Of a stretch of 64,000 nt of DNA, positions 8,398 to 19,363 are shown one piece after another. The position numbers were made by a program, and so were the translations under genes. The number at the start of each line of letters is the position of its first letter. The stretch's first letter is position 1. The notes beneath the pieces are model-generated. The model worked only from the letters and a program-made list of their open reading frames with translations, made no database searches and was not told the DNA's origin. The stretch lies in assembly GCF_033546935.1 (NCBI RefSeq), contig NZ_CP137854.1, positions 2,976,001 through 3,040,000 of the forward strand, read 5' to 3'. The DNA comes from Xylophilus sp. GOD-11R (GTDB taxonomy: Bacteria; Pseudomonadota; Gammaproteobacteria; Burkholderiales; Burkholderiaceae_C).

Positions 8398-9627
8398 TCA
8401 AAACAGCACGCGGCTGCGGATGGTGCCGGCCACCGTCGCCAGCTTCTGCTGCGCCACTTCGGAGGACGCGGCATCCATGTCGATCACCACGTAACCGATC
8501 CTCTCGTCGGTCTGCAGAAACTGCGCCGCGATGTTGATCTGGTTGTCCGACAGGATGCGATTGATCTCCGACAGCACGCCCGGCTTGTTCTCGTGGATGT
8601 GCAGCAGCCGGTGCTTGCCCGGGTGCGCCGGCAGCGCCACCGCCGGGAAGTTGACCGACGAGGTGGTGGTGCCGGTGTCGCTGTAGCGCACCAGCTTCTC
8701 GGCCACTTCCAGGCCGATGTTGGCCTGGGCTTCCATGGTGGAGCCGCCGATGTGCGGCGTGAGGATCACGTTGTCGAGCCCGCGCAGCGGTGACTCGAAC
8801 TGCTCGTTGTTGCTGCCCGGCTCCTTGGGGAACACGTCGAGCGCGGCGCCCAGCAGCTTCTTGTCGCCGATCGCCTTGGCCAGCGCGTCGATATCGACCA
8901 CCGTGCCGCGCGAGGCGTTGATCAGGATCGCGTGGTGCTTCATGGCGGCGATCTCGGCCTCGCCGATCATCCATTGCGTGGCCGGCGTCTCCGGCACGTG
9001 CAGCGTGAGGATGTCGCTCTGCGCCAGCAGTTCGCGCAAGGTGGGCACCTGGCGCGCGTTGCCCAGCGGCAGCTTGCTGACCACGTCGTAGAACGCCACC
9101 TGCATGCCCAGGCCCTCGGCCAGCACCGACAGCTGAGTGCCGATGGAGCCGTAACCCACGATGCCCAGCGTCTTGCCGCGAATCTCGTAGGAGTTGGTCG
9201 CCGACTTCAACCAGCCGCCGCGGTGCGCCAGCGCGTTCTTTTCGGGCACGCCACGCAGCAGCAGGATCGCCTCGGCCAGCACCAGCTCGGCCACCGAGCG
9301 GGTATTGGAATACGGCGCGTTGAACACCACGATGCCGCGCTCGCGGGCGGCGTTCAGGTCGACCTGGTTGGTGCCGATGCAGAAGCAGCCGACCGCCACC
9401 AGCTTGGGCGCGTGGGCCAGCACGTCGGCGGTGAGCTGGCTCTGGGAGCGAATGCCCAGAAAATGGACGTCGGCTAGGCGGGCCTTGAGTTCGTCTCCCT
9501 GCAGCGCCTTGGGCGCGGTTTCGATCTGCGTATAGCCGGCATTTTTCAGCGTTTCGACCGCCGAAGGATGCACCCCTTCGAGCAGCAGAATCTTGATCTT
9601 GGCCTTGTCCAGCGATGTCTTCGTCAT
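8398..9627 (-). CDS. serA: D-3-phosphoglycerate dehydrogenase (SerA)
   Basis: A 409-residue enzyme that oxidises 3-phosphoglycerate to phosphohydroxypyruvate, the first step of serine synthesis. Seen: substrate-domain start IKILLLEGVHPSA, NAD-binding GYGSIG at 158-163, INASRGTVVD, catalytic TPHIGGST, and a C-terminal ACT domain (about 338-409; HIHENKPGVLSEINRIL) for serine feedback. Length equals the E. coli type. The start at 9627 follows a GGGAA ribosome site; an upstream in-frame ATG at 9654 is less likely. The gene is divergent from ugpB. Confidence 0.96.
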   Translation of the reverse strand: MTKTSLDKAKIKILLLEGVHPSAVETLKNAGYTQIETAPKALQGDELKARLADVHFLGIRSQSQLTADVLAHAPKLVAVGCFCIGTNQVDLNAARERGIVVFNAPYSNTRSVAELVLAEAILLLRGVPEKNALAHRGGWLKSATNSYEIRGKTLGIVGYGSIGTQLSVLAEGLGMQVAFYDVVSKLPLGNARQVPTLRELLAQSDILTLHVPETPATQWMIGEAEIAAMKHHAILINASRGTVVDIDALAKAIGDKKLLGAALDVFPKEPGSNNEQFESPLRGLDNVILTPHIGGSTMEAQANIGLEVAEKLVRYSDTGTTTSSVNFPAVALPAHPGKHRLLHIHENKPGVLSEINRILSDNQINIAAQFLQTDERIGYVVIDMDAASSEVAQQKLATVAGTIRSRVLF

Positions 9628-9785
9628 AAGTTCCCGCAGCCACGAACGGCGCAAAAAAGGGCAGAAATCCTAGCATGCTGCCCTGCAACATCAGGACTCG
9701 GCCCGCGGCCGTCAACGGGCCTCGAAGGGTCTTGGCGCGAAGGGTTTGTCCGGCCCGGAAAACCCTCGGTTTCACGGCAGAATGA

Positions 9786-9814
9786 CGGTCATCAAAAAGA
9801 CACGGGACTGTCAT
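9786..9814 (+). promoter_or_regulatory. Possible PhoB-type (PHO) repeats upstream of ugpB
   Basis: CGGTCAT at 9786-9792 and CTGTCAT at 9808-9814 resemble the CTGTCAT half of PHO boxes. They start 22 bp apart (two 11-bp steps; true PHO boxes use one step) and lie about 50-80 bp before the ugpB start. Ugp systems are PhoB-regulated in enterics, so phosphate control is plausible, but this is a weak match. Confidence 0.25.
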
Positions 9815-9864
9815 CGAACCGCGCCAGCATGGCCGGTTCGCTTTTTGTCCAGGAGACATTGCAG

Positions 9865-11175
9865 ATGAATTTCAAGCCCTTTGCGCTCGCCGCATTGCTC
9901 GGCGCAGCGGCCGCCACCGGCGCCCAGGCGCAGACCGAGATCCAGTGGTGGCATTCCATGACCGCCGTCAACGGCGAATGGGTCAACGACCTGGCCCGCC
10001 AGTTCAACGACAGCCAGAAGCAGTACCGCATCGTGCCCACGTACAAGGGCAGCTACGACGAGTCCATGACCGCCGCCATCGCGGCCTTCCGCGCCGGCAA
10101 CGCGCCGGACATCCTGCAGGTGTTCGAGGTGGGCACCGCCACCATGATGGCCAGCAAGAACGCCATCGTGCCGGTCACCAAAGTCATGACCGATGCAGGC
10201 TACAAGTTCGACCAGAACGCCTACATCTCCGCCGTTGCCGGCTACTACACCGCACCCAACGGGCAGATGCTGAGCTTTCCGTTCAACAGCTCCACCACCA
10301 TCTTCTATTTCAACAAGGACGCCTTCAAGGCCGCCGGCCTGCCCACCGACAAGGCGCCCTCGACCTGGCCGGAAGTGGTGGCCGCCGCCGCCAAACTCAA
10401 GGCCAGCGGCCACAAGTGCCCCTTCACCACCGCCTGGCAGGGCTGGACCCAGCTGGAGAGCTTTTCTGCCTGGCACAACGTGGAGTACGCCACCCGGTCC
10501 AACGGCCTGCAGGGCCTGGATGCGCGGCTCAAGGTCGACTCGCCGCTGCACCAGCGCCACATCGAGAACCTGGCCAACATGGCCAAGCAAGGCCTGTTCG
10601 TCTACAAGGGCCGCACCAACGTGCCGGAGGCGAGCTTCGTCTCGGGCGAGTGCGCCATGATCAACACGTCGTCGGGCTTCTACGGCAACGTCGCCAAGAA
10701 CGCCAAGTTCGCCTACGGGCTGGCGCCCCTGCCCTTCTACCCGGACGTACCCGGCGCGCCGCAGAACACCGTCATCGGCGGCGCCAGCCTCTGGGTGATG
10801 GCCAGCAAGCAGCCCGAGCGCTACAAGGGCGTCGCGGCCTTCTTCAACTTCATCTCGCGCCCCGAGGTGCAGTCGGCCAGCCACCAGCGCACCGGCTACC
10901 TGCCGGTCACCATGGCCGCCTACAAGCTCACCGAGGACTCGGGCTTCTATACCAAGAACCCCGGCACCGACGTGGCCGTGACCCAGATGATCCGCAAGGT
11001 CACCGACAAGAGCCGTGGCATCCGACTGGGCAACTATGTGCAGATCCGCACCATCGAGGACGAGGAACTCGAACAGGTCTGGGCCGGCAAAAAGACGCCC
11101 AAGGAAGCCCTGAGCAGCATCGTCAAGCGCGGCAACGAGCAACTGGAACGGTTCCAGAAAGCCAACAAGGGCTGA
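9865..11175 (+). CDS. ugpB: sn-glycerol-3-phosphate ABC transporter substrate-binding protein UgpB
   Basis: A 436-residue periplasmic receptor for glycerol-3-phosphate and glycerophosphodiesters. Signal peptide [23 protein letters not shown], then [28 protein letters not shown] and [20 protein letters not shown], typical of UgpB; length matches E. coli (438). The start at 9865 has AGGAGA nearby. It is the first gene of ugpB-A-E-C-Q, and the permease follows after 13 bp. Confidence 0.96.
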   Translation: MNFKPFALAALLGAAAATGAQAQTEIQWWHSMTAVNGEWVNDLARQFNDSQKQYRIVPTYKGSYDESMTAAIAAFRAGNAPDILQVFEVGTATMMASKNAIVPVTKVMTDAGYKFDQNAYISAVAGYYTAPNGQMLSFPFNSSTTIFYFNKDAFKAAGLPTDKAPSTWPEVVAAAAKLKASGHKCPFTTAWQGWTQLESFSAWHNVEYATRSNGLQGLDARLKVDSPLHQRHIENLANMAKQGLFVYKGRTNVPEASFVSGECAMINTSSGFYGNVAKNAKFAYGLAPLPFYPDVPGAPQNTVIGGASLWVMASKQPERYKGVAAFFNFISRPEVQSASHQRTGYLPVTMAAYKLTEDSGFYTKNPGTDVAVTQMIRKVTDKSRGIRLGNYVQIRTIEDEELEQVWAGKKTPKEALSSIVKRGNEQLERFQKANKG

Positions 11176-11188
11176 TGGGCGCCGCCTG

Positions 11189-12070
11189 ATGGAAAAGCGC
11201 GTCCAGTTCCGATCCTCCTGGCTGCCCTGGGTGCTGATCGCGCCGCAGATGGCGGTCATCGGTGTGTTCTTCTTCTGGCCGGCGGGGCAGGCGATCCTGC
11301 AGTCGCTGCAGGAGCAGGACGCCTTCGGCACCTCCACCGAATGGGTGGGGCTGGACAACTTCCAGCGCCTGTTCTCCGACCCCGGCTACCTCGACACCTT
11401 CAAGACCACCGCGCTGTTCTCGGTGCTGGTCGCGGTGCTGGGCATCGCGCTGTCGCTGCTGCTGGCGATCTTCGCCGACCGTGTCGTGCGCGGCGTGCTC
11501 GCCTATCGCACCCTGCTGATCCTGCCCTACGCGGTGGCCCCGGCCATCGCGGGCGTGCTGTGGGTCTTCATGTTCTCGCCGGCGCTGGGCGTGGTGGCCT
11601 ATGCGCTGGGCCGGCTGGGCTACGACTGGAACCACCTGCTCAACGGCGGCCAGGCCATGACGCTGATCGTGCTGGCCGCGGTGTGGAAGCAGATCTCCTA
11701 CAACTTCCTCTTCTTCGTAGCCGGATTGCAGTCGATCCCCAAGTCGCTGATCGAAGCCGCCGCCATCGACGGTGCCGGGCCGTGGCGGCGCTTCTGGACG
11801 ATCCAGCTGCCGCTGCTCTCGCCCACCACGTTCTTCCTGGCGGTGATGAACGTGGTGTATGCCTTCTTCGACACCTTCGGCATCGTCGACGCCGCCACAC
11901 AAGGCGGGCCGGGCAAGGACACCTCCATCCTGGTCTACCGCGTGTATTACGACGGCTTCAAGGCCATGGACCTGGGCGGCTCGGCGGCGCAGTCGGTGGT
12001 GCTGATGGCGATCGTGGTGGTGCTGACGGTTTTCCAGTTCCGCTATGTAGAAAAAAAAGTGAAGTATTAA
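11189..12070 (+). CDS. ugpA: sn-glycerol-3-phosphate ABC transporter permease UgpA
   Basis: A 293-residue inner-membrane permease with six predicted membrane segments and the EAA loop ([25 protein letters not shown], about residues 187-210) that docks to the ATPase. Start [21 protein letters not shown] is family-typical. Pairs with UgpE to form the channel. Unusually for an operon, a dispersed hairpin repeat fills the 138 bp before ugpE. Confidence 0.95.
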   Translation: MEKRVQFRSSWLPWVLIAPQMAVIGVFFFWPAGQAILQSLQEQDAFGTSTEWVGLDNFQRLFSDPGYLDTFKTTALFSVLVAVLGIALSLLLAIFADRVVRGVLAYRTLLILPYAVAPAIAGVLWVFMFSPALGVVAYALGRLGYDWNHLLNGGQAMTLIVLAAVWKQISYNFLFFVAGLQSIPKSLIEAAAIDGAGPWRRFWTIQLPLLSPTTFFLAVMNVVYAFFDTFGIVDAATQGGPGKDTSILVYRVYYDGFKAMDLGGSAAQSVVLMAIVVVLTVFQFRYVEKKVKY

Positions 12071-12073
12071 TGG

Positions 12074-12170
12074 CTCCCCCCCAGTCTTCGCGCACTTCGT
12101 GTCGCTACGCCAACCCCCTACCGGGGGCAACGCTGGCCGTCCGGCAAAGCCGGCCCGGCGGCGTTCTCGG
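12074..12170 (+). repeat. Dispersed ~95-bp hairpin repeat, copy R1 (ugpA-ugpE gap)
   Basis: Shares the layout of copies at 13061 and 37096: CCCCCAG block, CACTTCGTGT, CCCCCTACCGGGGG hairpin, CCGTCCGGCAAAGCCGG hairpin, then a GCGGNGTTC-like end. It lies between two co-transcribed genes, so it is carried in the ugp mRNA and could act as a processing or stabilising hairpin. No coding potential. Confidence 0.8.
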
Positions 12171-12208
12171 AAACAGGTCGATGCGAACGCCAGCGCGAGA
12201 TTTCTGCC

Positions 12209-13060
12209 ATGGTTGATCGCCGGCCTGCCCTCACCGTCCTGTCGCATCTGGTGATGGTGCTCGGCGTGCTGATCGTGGCCTTTCCGCTGTATCTGGCCTT
12301 CATCGCGTCGACGCATCGACCGGAGGAAATCGTGCAGCTGCCGATGCCGCTGGTGCCTGGCGACTACTTCTGGGAAACCTACCGGGCCGCGCTGTTCGGG
12401 CGCGACACCGGCGCCGGCTCGCATGCGCCGGTGGCCCGCATGATGTGGATCAGCCTCGTCTCCGCACTGGTGATCGCCATCGGCAAGATCGCGATCTCGC
12501 TGCTGTCGGCCTTCGCCATCGTGTACTTCCGCTTTCCGTTCAAGAAGGCGGTGTTCTGGATGATCTTCATCACCCTGATGTTGCCGGTGGAAGTGCGCAT
12601 CCTGCCCACCTACCAGGTGCTGTCGGACCTGCACATGCTCAACAGCTACGCCGGGCTCACCGTGCCGCTGATCGCTTCCGCGACAGCCACCTTCCTGTTC
12701 CGCCAGTTCTTCCTGACCGTGCCCGACGAACTGGTGGAAGCGGCGCGCATGGACGGCGCCGGGCCGATGCGTTTTTTCTTCGACGTTTTGCTGCCGCTGT
12801 CACGCACCGCCATGGCCGCGCTGTTCGTCATCCAGTTCATCTACGGCTGGAACCAGTACCTCTGGCCGCTGCTGGCCACCACCAGCGAGGACATGTACCC
12901 GGTGGTGATCGGCATCAAACGCATGATCGGCGGCGGCGACGCGCAGAACGAATGGAACATCGTGATGGCGACGGCGCTGCTGGCGATGCTGCCGCCGGCG
13001 ATCGTCGTGGTCGCCATGCAGCGCTGGTTCGTTCGCGGCCTGGTAGATACCGAGAAATAG
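12209..13060 (+). CDS. ugpE: sn-glycerol-3-phosphate ABC transporter permease UgpE
   Basis: A 283-residue inner-membrane permease with about six hydrophobic segments and the EAA motif VEAARMDGAGPMRFFFDVLLPLS (about residues 175-197). It ends WFVRGLVDTEK, close to E. coli UgpE (281 aa). Forms the UgpA-UgpE channel. It is flanked on both sides by copies of the same intergenic repeat. Confidence 0.95.
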   Translation: MVDRRPALTVLSHLVMVLGVLIVAFPLYLAFIASTHRPEEIVQLPMPLVPGDYFWETYRAALFGRDTGAGSHAPVARMMWISLVSALVIAIGKIAISLLSAFAIVYFRFPFKKAVFWMIFITLMLPVEVRILPTYQVLSDLHMLNSYAGLTVPLIASATATFLFRQFFLTVPDELVEAARMDGAGPMRFFFDVLLPLSRTAMAALFVIQFIYGWNQYLWPLLATTSEDMYPVVIGIKRMIGGGDAQNEWNIVMATALLAMLPPAIVVVAMQRWFVRGLVDTEK

Positions 13061-13157
13061 CTCGCCCCCAGGCTTGCCCACTTCGTGTGGCCGCCTCCCC
13101 CCTACCGGGGGCAACACCAGCGGTCCGGCAAAGCCGGCCCCACGGTGTTCCACTGAA
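13061..13157 (+). repeat. Dispersed ~95-bp hairpin repeat, copy R2 (ugpE-ugpC gap)
   Basis: Closest match to R1: CGCCCCCAGGCTTGCCCACTTCGTGTGG, then CCCCCTACCGGGGG, CGGTCCGGCAAAGCCGG and GGTGTTC. It begins at the base after the ugpE stop and ends 38 bp before ugpC. Same orientation as R1. Two copies inside one operon create a ~1 kb direct-repeat interval around ugpE. Confidence 0.85.
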
Positions 13158-13194
13158 ATGCGGCGCGTCGGCGCCCCTAGATTGATTGAGGAAC

Positions 13195-14207
<1,013 letters not shown>

Positions 14208-14211
<4 letters not shown>

Positions 14212-14957
14212 GCGCGCCCTGGCCCTACCCGTTCTGGATCGCCCACCGCGGCGCCGGCAAGCTGGCCCCCGAAAACACCCTCGCCGCGTTTCGTCTGGGT
14301 GCCTCGCACGGCTGGCGCATGTTCGAGTGCGACGCCAAGCTCAGCGCCGACGGCGTGGTCATTCTGCTGCACGACGCCACCCTGCAGCGCACCACCAGCG
14401 GCCAGGGCACCGCCGGCGACCTGCCCTGGTCGACGCTGGCCCGGCTCGATGCGGGCAGCTGGCATTCGCGGCAATACGCCGGCGAGCCGTTGCCCACGCT
14501 GGAGAACGTCACCCGCTTCTGCCGGGCCAGCGACTGGCTCCTCAACATCGAGATCAAGCCCACGCCGGGCACCGACCGCGCCACCGGCGAAGAGGTCGCG
14601 CGCGTGGCCGCCCTGTGCTGGGCCCAGGCAGCCGTGCCGCCGCTGCTCACGTCCTTCAGCCCCAAGGCGCTCGCCGGCGCCCGCCATGCCGCGCCGCATC
14701 TGCCGCGCGGCTTGCTGCTCGACGGCTTGCCCGAAGGCTGGCTGGACGAGGCCCGCTCGCTCGACTGCGGGGCGGTCGTCAACCAACACACCCAATGGAC
14801 CGCCGAGACGGTCGAGCAGACGCAGGCGGCCGGCCTGCGGGCCCTGAGCTATACCGTCAACGAGCCCGAAGCCGCACGCCGGCTCGTGGGTTTCGGCATC
14901 GATGGCATCATCACGGACCGCATTGACCTGTTCGCACCCGCTGCGCGATCCGCATGA
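14208..14957 (+). CDS. ugpQ: Glycerophosphodiester phosphodiesterase UgpQ
   Basis: A 249-residue cytosolic enzyme that hydrolyses imported glycerophosphodiesters to glycerol-3-phosphate and an alcohol. GDPD motifs: [18 protein letters not shown] at the N-terminus (catalytic His, Arg, Glu), [18 protein letters not shown] (metal and catalytic residues), and NIEIKP. The GTG start at 14208 overlaps the ugpC stop as GTGA, a translationally coupled arrangement. No signal peptide, consistent with E. coli UgpQ. Confidence 0.95.
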
Positions 14958-15583
14958 AGAAGTCCGTCCTTTTCGCTTGTGCCGCTGCCGCCCTGCTGGT
15001 TCTGTCGCAGGCCCCGCGGCTCATGTCCACGGCCCGCGCGCAGGCGCCGCAGCCGCCGGTGAGCAACCCCACCGTGGCGCTGCTCGGCGACAGCATCACC
15101 GAGGGCGGCCTGTGGGCCAACTACTTTCCGGCCCAACGGGTGCTCAACCTGGGCATCAGCGGCGACACCACCACCGGCATGCTGATGCGGCTCGGCGCTC
15201 TGGTCGCGGCCAAGCCGCCCAAGGTCTTCATCATGGCCGGCATCAACGACCTGCTGCGCGGCCGCGCGCCGGACGACGTCTTCGCCACCTATCGCCAGAT
15301 CGTGTCGGAGATCGACAGCCCCAGCCGCAAGATCTTCGTGGAGTCGACGCTCTACGTCACCGCGCCGACCAACATGGCGGTCAACGAAAAGGTGACCCGG
15401 CTCAACACCTTGCTGCGCCAGCTCTGCGAGCAGACCCGCCGCTGCACCTTCGTCGACATGAACACCGCCCTGGCGCCGTCCGGCCAATTGGCGCAGCAGT
15501 TCACCCAGGACGGCCTGCACCTCAACCAGGCCGGCTACGAGGCCTGGTTCGCCGAGCTCAAAAGCCGGCATCTGCTCGAATAA
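14954..15583 (+). CDS. Exported SGNH/GDSL hydrolase (lysophospholipase/acyl-esterase-like)
   Basis: A 209-residue SGNH hydrolase with a signal peptide (about residues 1-30, ending TARAQ). Block I GDSITEGG with Ser47, block II Gly69/GISGDT, block III GIND (Asn98) and block V DGLHLN (Asp186, His189) are all present, so it should be active. Its ATG overlaps the ugpQ stop (ATGA), making it the last gene of the ugp operon. It may strip acyl groups from lysophospholipids in the periplasm and feed glycerophosphodiesters to UgpB; that role is inferred from context only. Confidence 0.88.
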   Translation: MKKSVLFACAAAALLVLSQAPRLMSTARAQAPQPPVSNPTVALLGDSITEGGLWANYFPAQRVLNLGISGDTTTGMLMRLGALVAAKPPKVFIMAGINDLLRGRAPDDVFATYRQIVSEIDSPSRKIFVESTLYVTAPTNMAVNEKVTRLNTLLRQLCEQTRRCTFVDMNTALAPSGQLAQQFTQDGLHLNQAGYEAWFAELKSRHLLE

Positions 15584-15591
15584 ACGGCCCG

Positions 15592-15864
15592 TCAGCGCCG
15601 GCCGGGGCGCCGCATCAGGCATTCGGCCAGGGCGACAGCGGCGATCAGCATCGCCCAGGTGGTCATTTTTCCGTCGCCTCCGAACCACAGCAGTCCGGCG
15701 ACCAGCACCACGAGGGCGACCACGAAATCGATGCCCAGCCGCATCGGCCAGGCCGGCCCGCGCGAGGGCAGCAGGAAGCCGCCACAGAGGACGGCGGCGC
15801 CCGCCATCCACAGGGCCGGCAGGCAGAAATTGATGAGATGACCCAACAGGGCGGAGACGTTCAT
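15592..15864 (-). CDS. Small integral membrane protein, unknown function
   Basis: A 90-residue protein with about three hydrophobic segments (LINFCLPALWMAGAAVL; FVVALVVLVAGLLWF; AMLIAAVALAECLM) and a basic tail MRRPGRR. I recognise no domain. It is convergent with the SGNH gene (8 bp between stops) and divergent from hemA (79 bp). Confidence 0.7.
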   Translation of the reverse strand: MNVSALLGHLINFCLPALWMAGAAVLCGGFLLPSRGPAWPMRLGIDFVVALVVLVAGLLWFGGDGKMTTWAMLIAAVALAECLMRRPGRR

Positions 15865-15931
15865 GGAGCGCTTATCGCAGCAATAGCCTCGGGCTTGCCC
15901 TTAGAGGCATTCAACAAATTGCCACAAATTT

Positions 15932-15937
15932 TATAAT
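15932..15937 (+). promoter_or_regulatory. hemA -10 element very close to start codon
   Basis: A perfect TATAAT ends 6 bp before the hemA ATG at 15944. With usual -10 to start spacing, transcription would begin at or within a base or two of the ATG, giving a leaderless message. A weak -35-like TTCAAC lies at 15910-15915 (16-bp spacer). Confidence 0.5.
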
Positions 15938-15943
15938 CGGCGG

Positions 15944-17254
15944 ATGGCAGTCTGGGCTCTCGGCCTCAATCACACGACGGCACCGCTCGATCTGCGCGGC
16001 AGGTTCGCGTTCGCGCTCGATCAGATCGCTCCCACCTTGCAAGGACTGCGCCAGTCCTTCGGCGGCCAGCGGCATCCTTCGGTGGAGGCCGCGATCCTCT
16101 CCACCTGCAACCGCACCGAAATCTATTGCGCAGGCGACGCACCCGCGCTCGATCACACCCTGAACTGGCTGGCGCAGACCGGCGGCGTCACGCCTTCCCT
16201 GTTGCGCTCGCATGCTTACTCGCTGCAGGACGGCCCGGTAGCCCGCCATGCCTTCCGCGTGGCCAGCGGACTCGATTCCATGGTGCTCGGCGAAGCGCAG
16301 ATCCTGGGTCAGATGAAGGACGCGGTGCGCGCGGCCGAAAACGCCGGCGCCCTGGGCAGCACGCTCAACCAGCTGTTTCAGCGCTCCTTCGCCGTCGCCA
16401 AGGAAGTGCGCACTTCCACGGAAATCGGCGCGCATTCCATCAGCATGGCGGCCGCTGCGGTGCGCCTGGCGGGGCAGCTCTTCGAAGACCTCGGCAAGAT
16501 CCGAATCCTCTTCGTCGGTGCCGGCGAAATGATCGAGCTGGCCGCCACGCACTTCGCCGCCCGCAACCCCGAATCCATCGCCATCGCCAACCGCACGCTC
16601 GAGCGCGGTGAGCGTCTGGCCAGCCGCTTCAACGGCGAGGTGATGCGTCTGGCCGACCTGCCCGAGCGCCTGCACGAATTCGACGCCGTGGTGAGCTGCA
16701 CCGCCAGCTCGCTGCCCATCATCGGCCTGGGCGCCGTCGAGCGCGCGCTCAAGAAGCGCAAGCACCGCCCCATGTTCATGGTCGACCTGGCCGTGCCGCG
16801 CGACATCGAACCCGAAGTGAAGGCACTCGACGACGTGTACCTCTACACCGTCGACGACCTCGCCACCGTGGTGCAGACCGCCCAGGCCAACCGGCAGGCG
16901 GCCGTGGCGCAGGCCGAATCCATCATCGACACCGGCGTGCAGAGCTTTCTGCACTGGATGGACCAGCGCGATCCGGTGAAGGGCAGCGTGCCGCTGATCC
17001 GCCAGCTCAACGCGCAGGCCGACACCTGGCGCACTGCCGAAATCGCCCGTGCCCGCAAGCTGCTGGCGCGCGGCGACGACGTGGACGCCGTGCTCGAGGC
17101 GCTGAGCCGCGGCCTCACCCAGAAGATGCTGCACGGCGCCATGGCCGAGCTGCACACCGGCGACAGCGATCAGCGCGAAGCCACCGCGCGCACCGTCTCG
17201 CGCATCTTCCTGCGCAGCGAGAGCCCCAAGGCCCCGCCGCGCGACAAGCTCTAG
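15944..17254 (+). CDS. hemA: Glutamyl-tRNA reductase HemA
   Basis: A 436-residue enzyme that reduces glutamyl-tRNA(Glu) to glutamate-1-semialdehyde, the first step of tetrapyrrole synthesis. Seen: start [21 protein letters not shown], catalytic Cys in [10 protein letters not shown] (about residue 50), [24 protein letters not shown]-binding [14 protein letters not shown], and a C-terminal dimerisation helix. The ATG has no Shine-Dalgarno site within the 6 bp after TATAAT. prfA follows on the same strand after 123 bp. Confidence 0.97.
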   Translation: MAVWALGLNHTTAPLDLRGRFAFALDQIAPTLQGLRQSFGGQRHPSVEAAILSTCNRTEIYCAGDAPALDHTLNWLAQTGGVTPSLLRSHAYSLQDGPVARHAFRVASGLDSMVLGEAQILGQMKDAVRAAENAGALGSTLNQLFQRSFAVAKEVRTSTEIGAHSISMAAAAVRLAGQLFEDLGKIRILFVGAGEMIELAATHFAARNPESIAIANRTLERGERLASRFNGEVMRLADLPERLHEFDAVVSCTASSLPIIGLGAVERALKKRKHRPMFMVDLAVPRDIEPEVKALDDVYLYTVDDLATVVQTAQANRQAAVAQAESIIDTGVQSFLHWMDQRDPVKGSVPLIRQLNAQADTWRTAEIARARKLLARGDDVDAVLEALSRGLTQKMLHGAMAELHTGDSDQREATARTVSRIFLRSESPKAPPRDKL

Positions 17255-17377
17255 CGGCGCTCGCCGCCCGGTGCCGGCCTGAGGCCGCGCCCTTCTCGCC
17301 TTGCGTCGCCGGCAACGCCCGCCCGCCGGGCCGAACCCTCCGATTTCTCTCTCGCGTGCCCGGCACGCCATCCGCCC

Positions 17378-18466
17378 TTGAAAGACTTTCTCCGCCAACA
17401 GCTCGACCGTTATGCCGTTCGCCTCGAAGAGCTCGACTTCCTGCTCTCGCGCGAAGACATCATGGGCGACATGGCGCAATACCGCGTGCTCTCGCGCGAG
17501 CATGCCGAAGTCACCCAGATCGCCGGCCGCTACGCCCGCTTCAAGCAACGCACCTGCGACCTGGAAAGCGCCCGCGAGATGCTCGAAGACCCCGACATGG
17601 CCGAGATGGCGGCCGAAGAAATCGCCTCGGCCGAGGCCGAGCTGGAGCAGCTCGAAACCGAGCTGCAGCGCCTGCTGCTGCCCAAGGATCCGGACGACCA
17701 GCGCAACGCCTTCCTGGAAATTCGTGCCGGCACCGGCGGCGACGAATCCGCCCTCTTCGCCGGCGACCTGGCACGCATGTACACCCGCTATTTCGAGCGC
17801 GCCGGCTGGCGCTGCGAGGTGGTGAGCGCCAGCGACAGCGAAATCGGCGGCTACAAGGAAATCGTCTTCCGCATCGAGGGCGACAACGCCTTCGGCCGAC
17901 TGCGCTTCGAGTCCGGCGGCCACCGGGTGCAGCGGGTGCCCGCCACCGAAACCCAGGGCCGCATCCACACCAGCGCCTGCACCGTGGCGGTGCTGGCCGA
18001 GCCCGACGAAGCCGTGGCGGTGCAGATCAACCCGGCCGACCTGCGCATCGACACCTACCGGGCCTCCGGCGCCGGCGGCCAGCACATCAACAAGACCGAC
18101 TCGGCGGTGCGCATCACGCACATCCCCACCGGCATCGTGGCCGAGTGCCAGGACGACCGCAGCCAGCACCGCAACAAGGCCAAGGCCTTGCAGGTGCTGT
18201 CGGCCCGCATCCAGGAAAAGGACCGCAGTGAACGCGCCGCCAAGGACGCGGCCATGCGCAAGGGCCTGATCGGCAGCGGCGACCGCAGCGACCGCATCCG
18301 CACCTATAACTTTCCCCAGGGCCGGCTCACCGACCACCGCATCAACCTCACGCTCTACAAGCTGTCCTTCATCATGGAAGGCGACCTGCAGGAAGTGCTC
18401 GACGCCCTGCAGCACGCCCGCGAGGCCGAACAGCTGGCCGAGCTCGAAGTGGGCGCCGCAGCCTGA
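17378..18466 (+). CDS. prfA: Peptide chain release factor 1
   Basis: A 362-residue class-I release factor for UAA and UAG. The PxT-type recognition motif occurs in [14 protein letters not shown] and the catalytic GGQ in [17 protein letters not shown]. The family start [12 protein letters not shown] requires a TTG at 17378; no ATG or GTG occurs in frame just upstream, so initiation at TTG is likely. prmC, which methylates this GGQ glutamine, starts 11 bp after the stop. Confidence 0.97.
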   Translation: MKDFLRQQLDRYAVRLEELDFLLSREDIMGDMAQYRVLSREHAEVTQIAGRYARFKQRTCDLESAREMLEDPDMAEMAAEEIASAEAELEQLETELQRLLLPKDPDDQRNAFLEIRAGTGGDESALFAGDLARMYTRYFERAGWRCEVVSASDSEIGGYKEIVFRIEGDNAFGRLRFESGGHRVQRVPATETQGRIHTSACTVAVLAEPDEAVAVQINPADLRIDTYRASGAGGQHINKTDSAVRITHIPTGIVAECQDDRSQHRNKAKALQVLSARIQEKDRSERAAKDAAMRKGLIGSGDRSDRIRTYNFPQGRLTDHRINLTLYKLSFIMEGDLQEVLDALQHAREAEQLAELEVGAAA

Positions 18467-18477
18467 AGACGACCGAC

Positions 18478-19311
18478 ATGCCGACCGTCGCCGACACCCT
18501 GCGAGCCGCCACCGTGCTGGGCGTGGACCGGCTCGACGCCCAGCTTCTGCTGCTGCACGCCCTTGGCCGCGGCCCGGGCGAGCGCGCCTGGCTGCTCGCC
18601 CACGACGGCGATGCGCTGTCCGAGCACACCGCCAGTGCGCTCGAAGCGCTGTTCCTGCGCCGCACCGCCGGCGAACCGGTCGCCTACCTGGTCGGCGAAA
18701 AGGAATTCTTCGGCCTGCCCCTGCAGGTGGACGCACGCGTGCTCGTGCCCCGGCCGGACACGGAAACCCTGGTCGACTGGGCGCTCGACCTGCTGCCCGC
18801 GGACGCGCCCGCCGCTGTCGTCGACCTCGGCACCGGCAGCGGCGCGATCGCGCTGGCCATCGCCCGGCACCGGCCGCAGGCGGCGGTCGATGCGGTCGAC
18901 GCCAGCGAAGCGGCGCTCGCCGTCGCTCGCAACAACGCGGCGCGGCTCGGCCCGGCGGTGCGTTTCTTCCACGGCGACTGGCTCGCCGGCGCGCCTGAGC
19001 CGCTTTACACGCTGATCGTGTCCAACCCGCCCTACATCGCCGAGGGCGACAGCCACCTGCCCGCCCTCGCCCACGAGCCCACCAGCGCCCTCACTGCCGG
19101 CGCGGACGGGCTGGACGACATCCGCGTCATTGTCCGCGATGCGCCCGCCCGGCTCGCGCCCGGTGGCTGGCTGCTGCTCGAGCACGGCTGGGACCAGGCC
19201 GCCGCCGTGCGCGCGCTGCTTGCCGGCGCCGGTCTTGAAGAAGTACAAAGCCGTACCGATCTCGGCGGGATCGAACGCTGCTCGGGCGCACGCCTGGCCG
19301 GGCACCGATAA
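18478..19311 (+). CDS. prmC: Release factor glutamine methyltransferase PrmC
   Basis: A 277-residue SAM-dependent enzyme that N5-methylates the GGQ glutamine of release factors. Helical N-terminal domain (about 1-75), SAM site VVDLGTGSGAIALAIA and the catalytic NPPY in IVSNPPYIAEGD (about residue 182). Directly downstream of its substrate gene prfA, the common bacterial order. Confidence 0.96.
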   Translation: MPTVADTLRAATVLGVDRLDAQLLLLHALGRGPGERAWLLAHDGDALSEHTASALEALFLRRTAGEPVAYLVGEKEFFGLPLQVDARVLVPRPDTETLVDWALDLLPADAPAAVVDLGTGSGAIALAIARHRPQAAVDAVDASEAALAVARNNAARLGPAVRFFHGDWLAGAPEPLYTLIVSNPPYIAEGDSHLPALAHEPTSALTAGADGLDDIRVIVRDAPARLAPGGWLLLEHGWDQAAAVRALLAGAGLEEVQSRTDLGGIERCSGARLAGHR

Positions 19312-19363
19312 TCCGACCATTGTTTTCCCCCACCGATTTATCCAGCCCGCGAGGAGTCTCCCC

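Noticed and set aside
15592..15864. Possible link of the small membrane protein to haem synthesis
   Set aside because: Proximity to hemA only; divergent orientation and no motif support a role.
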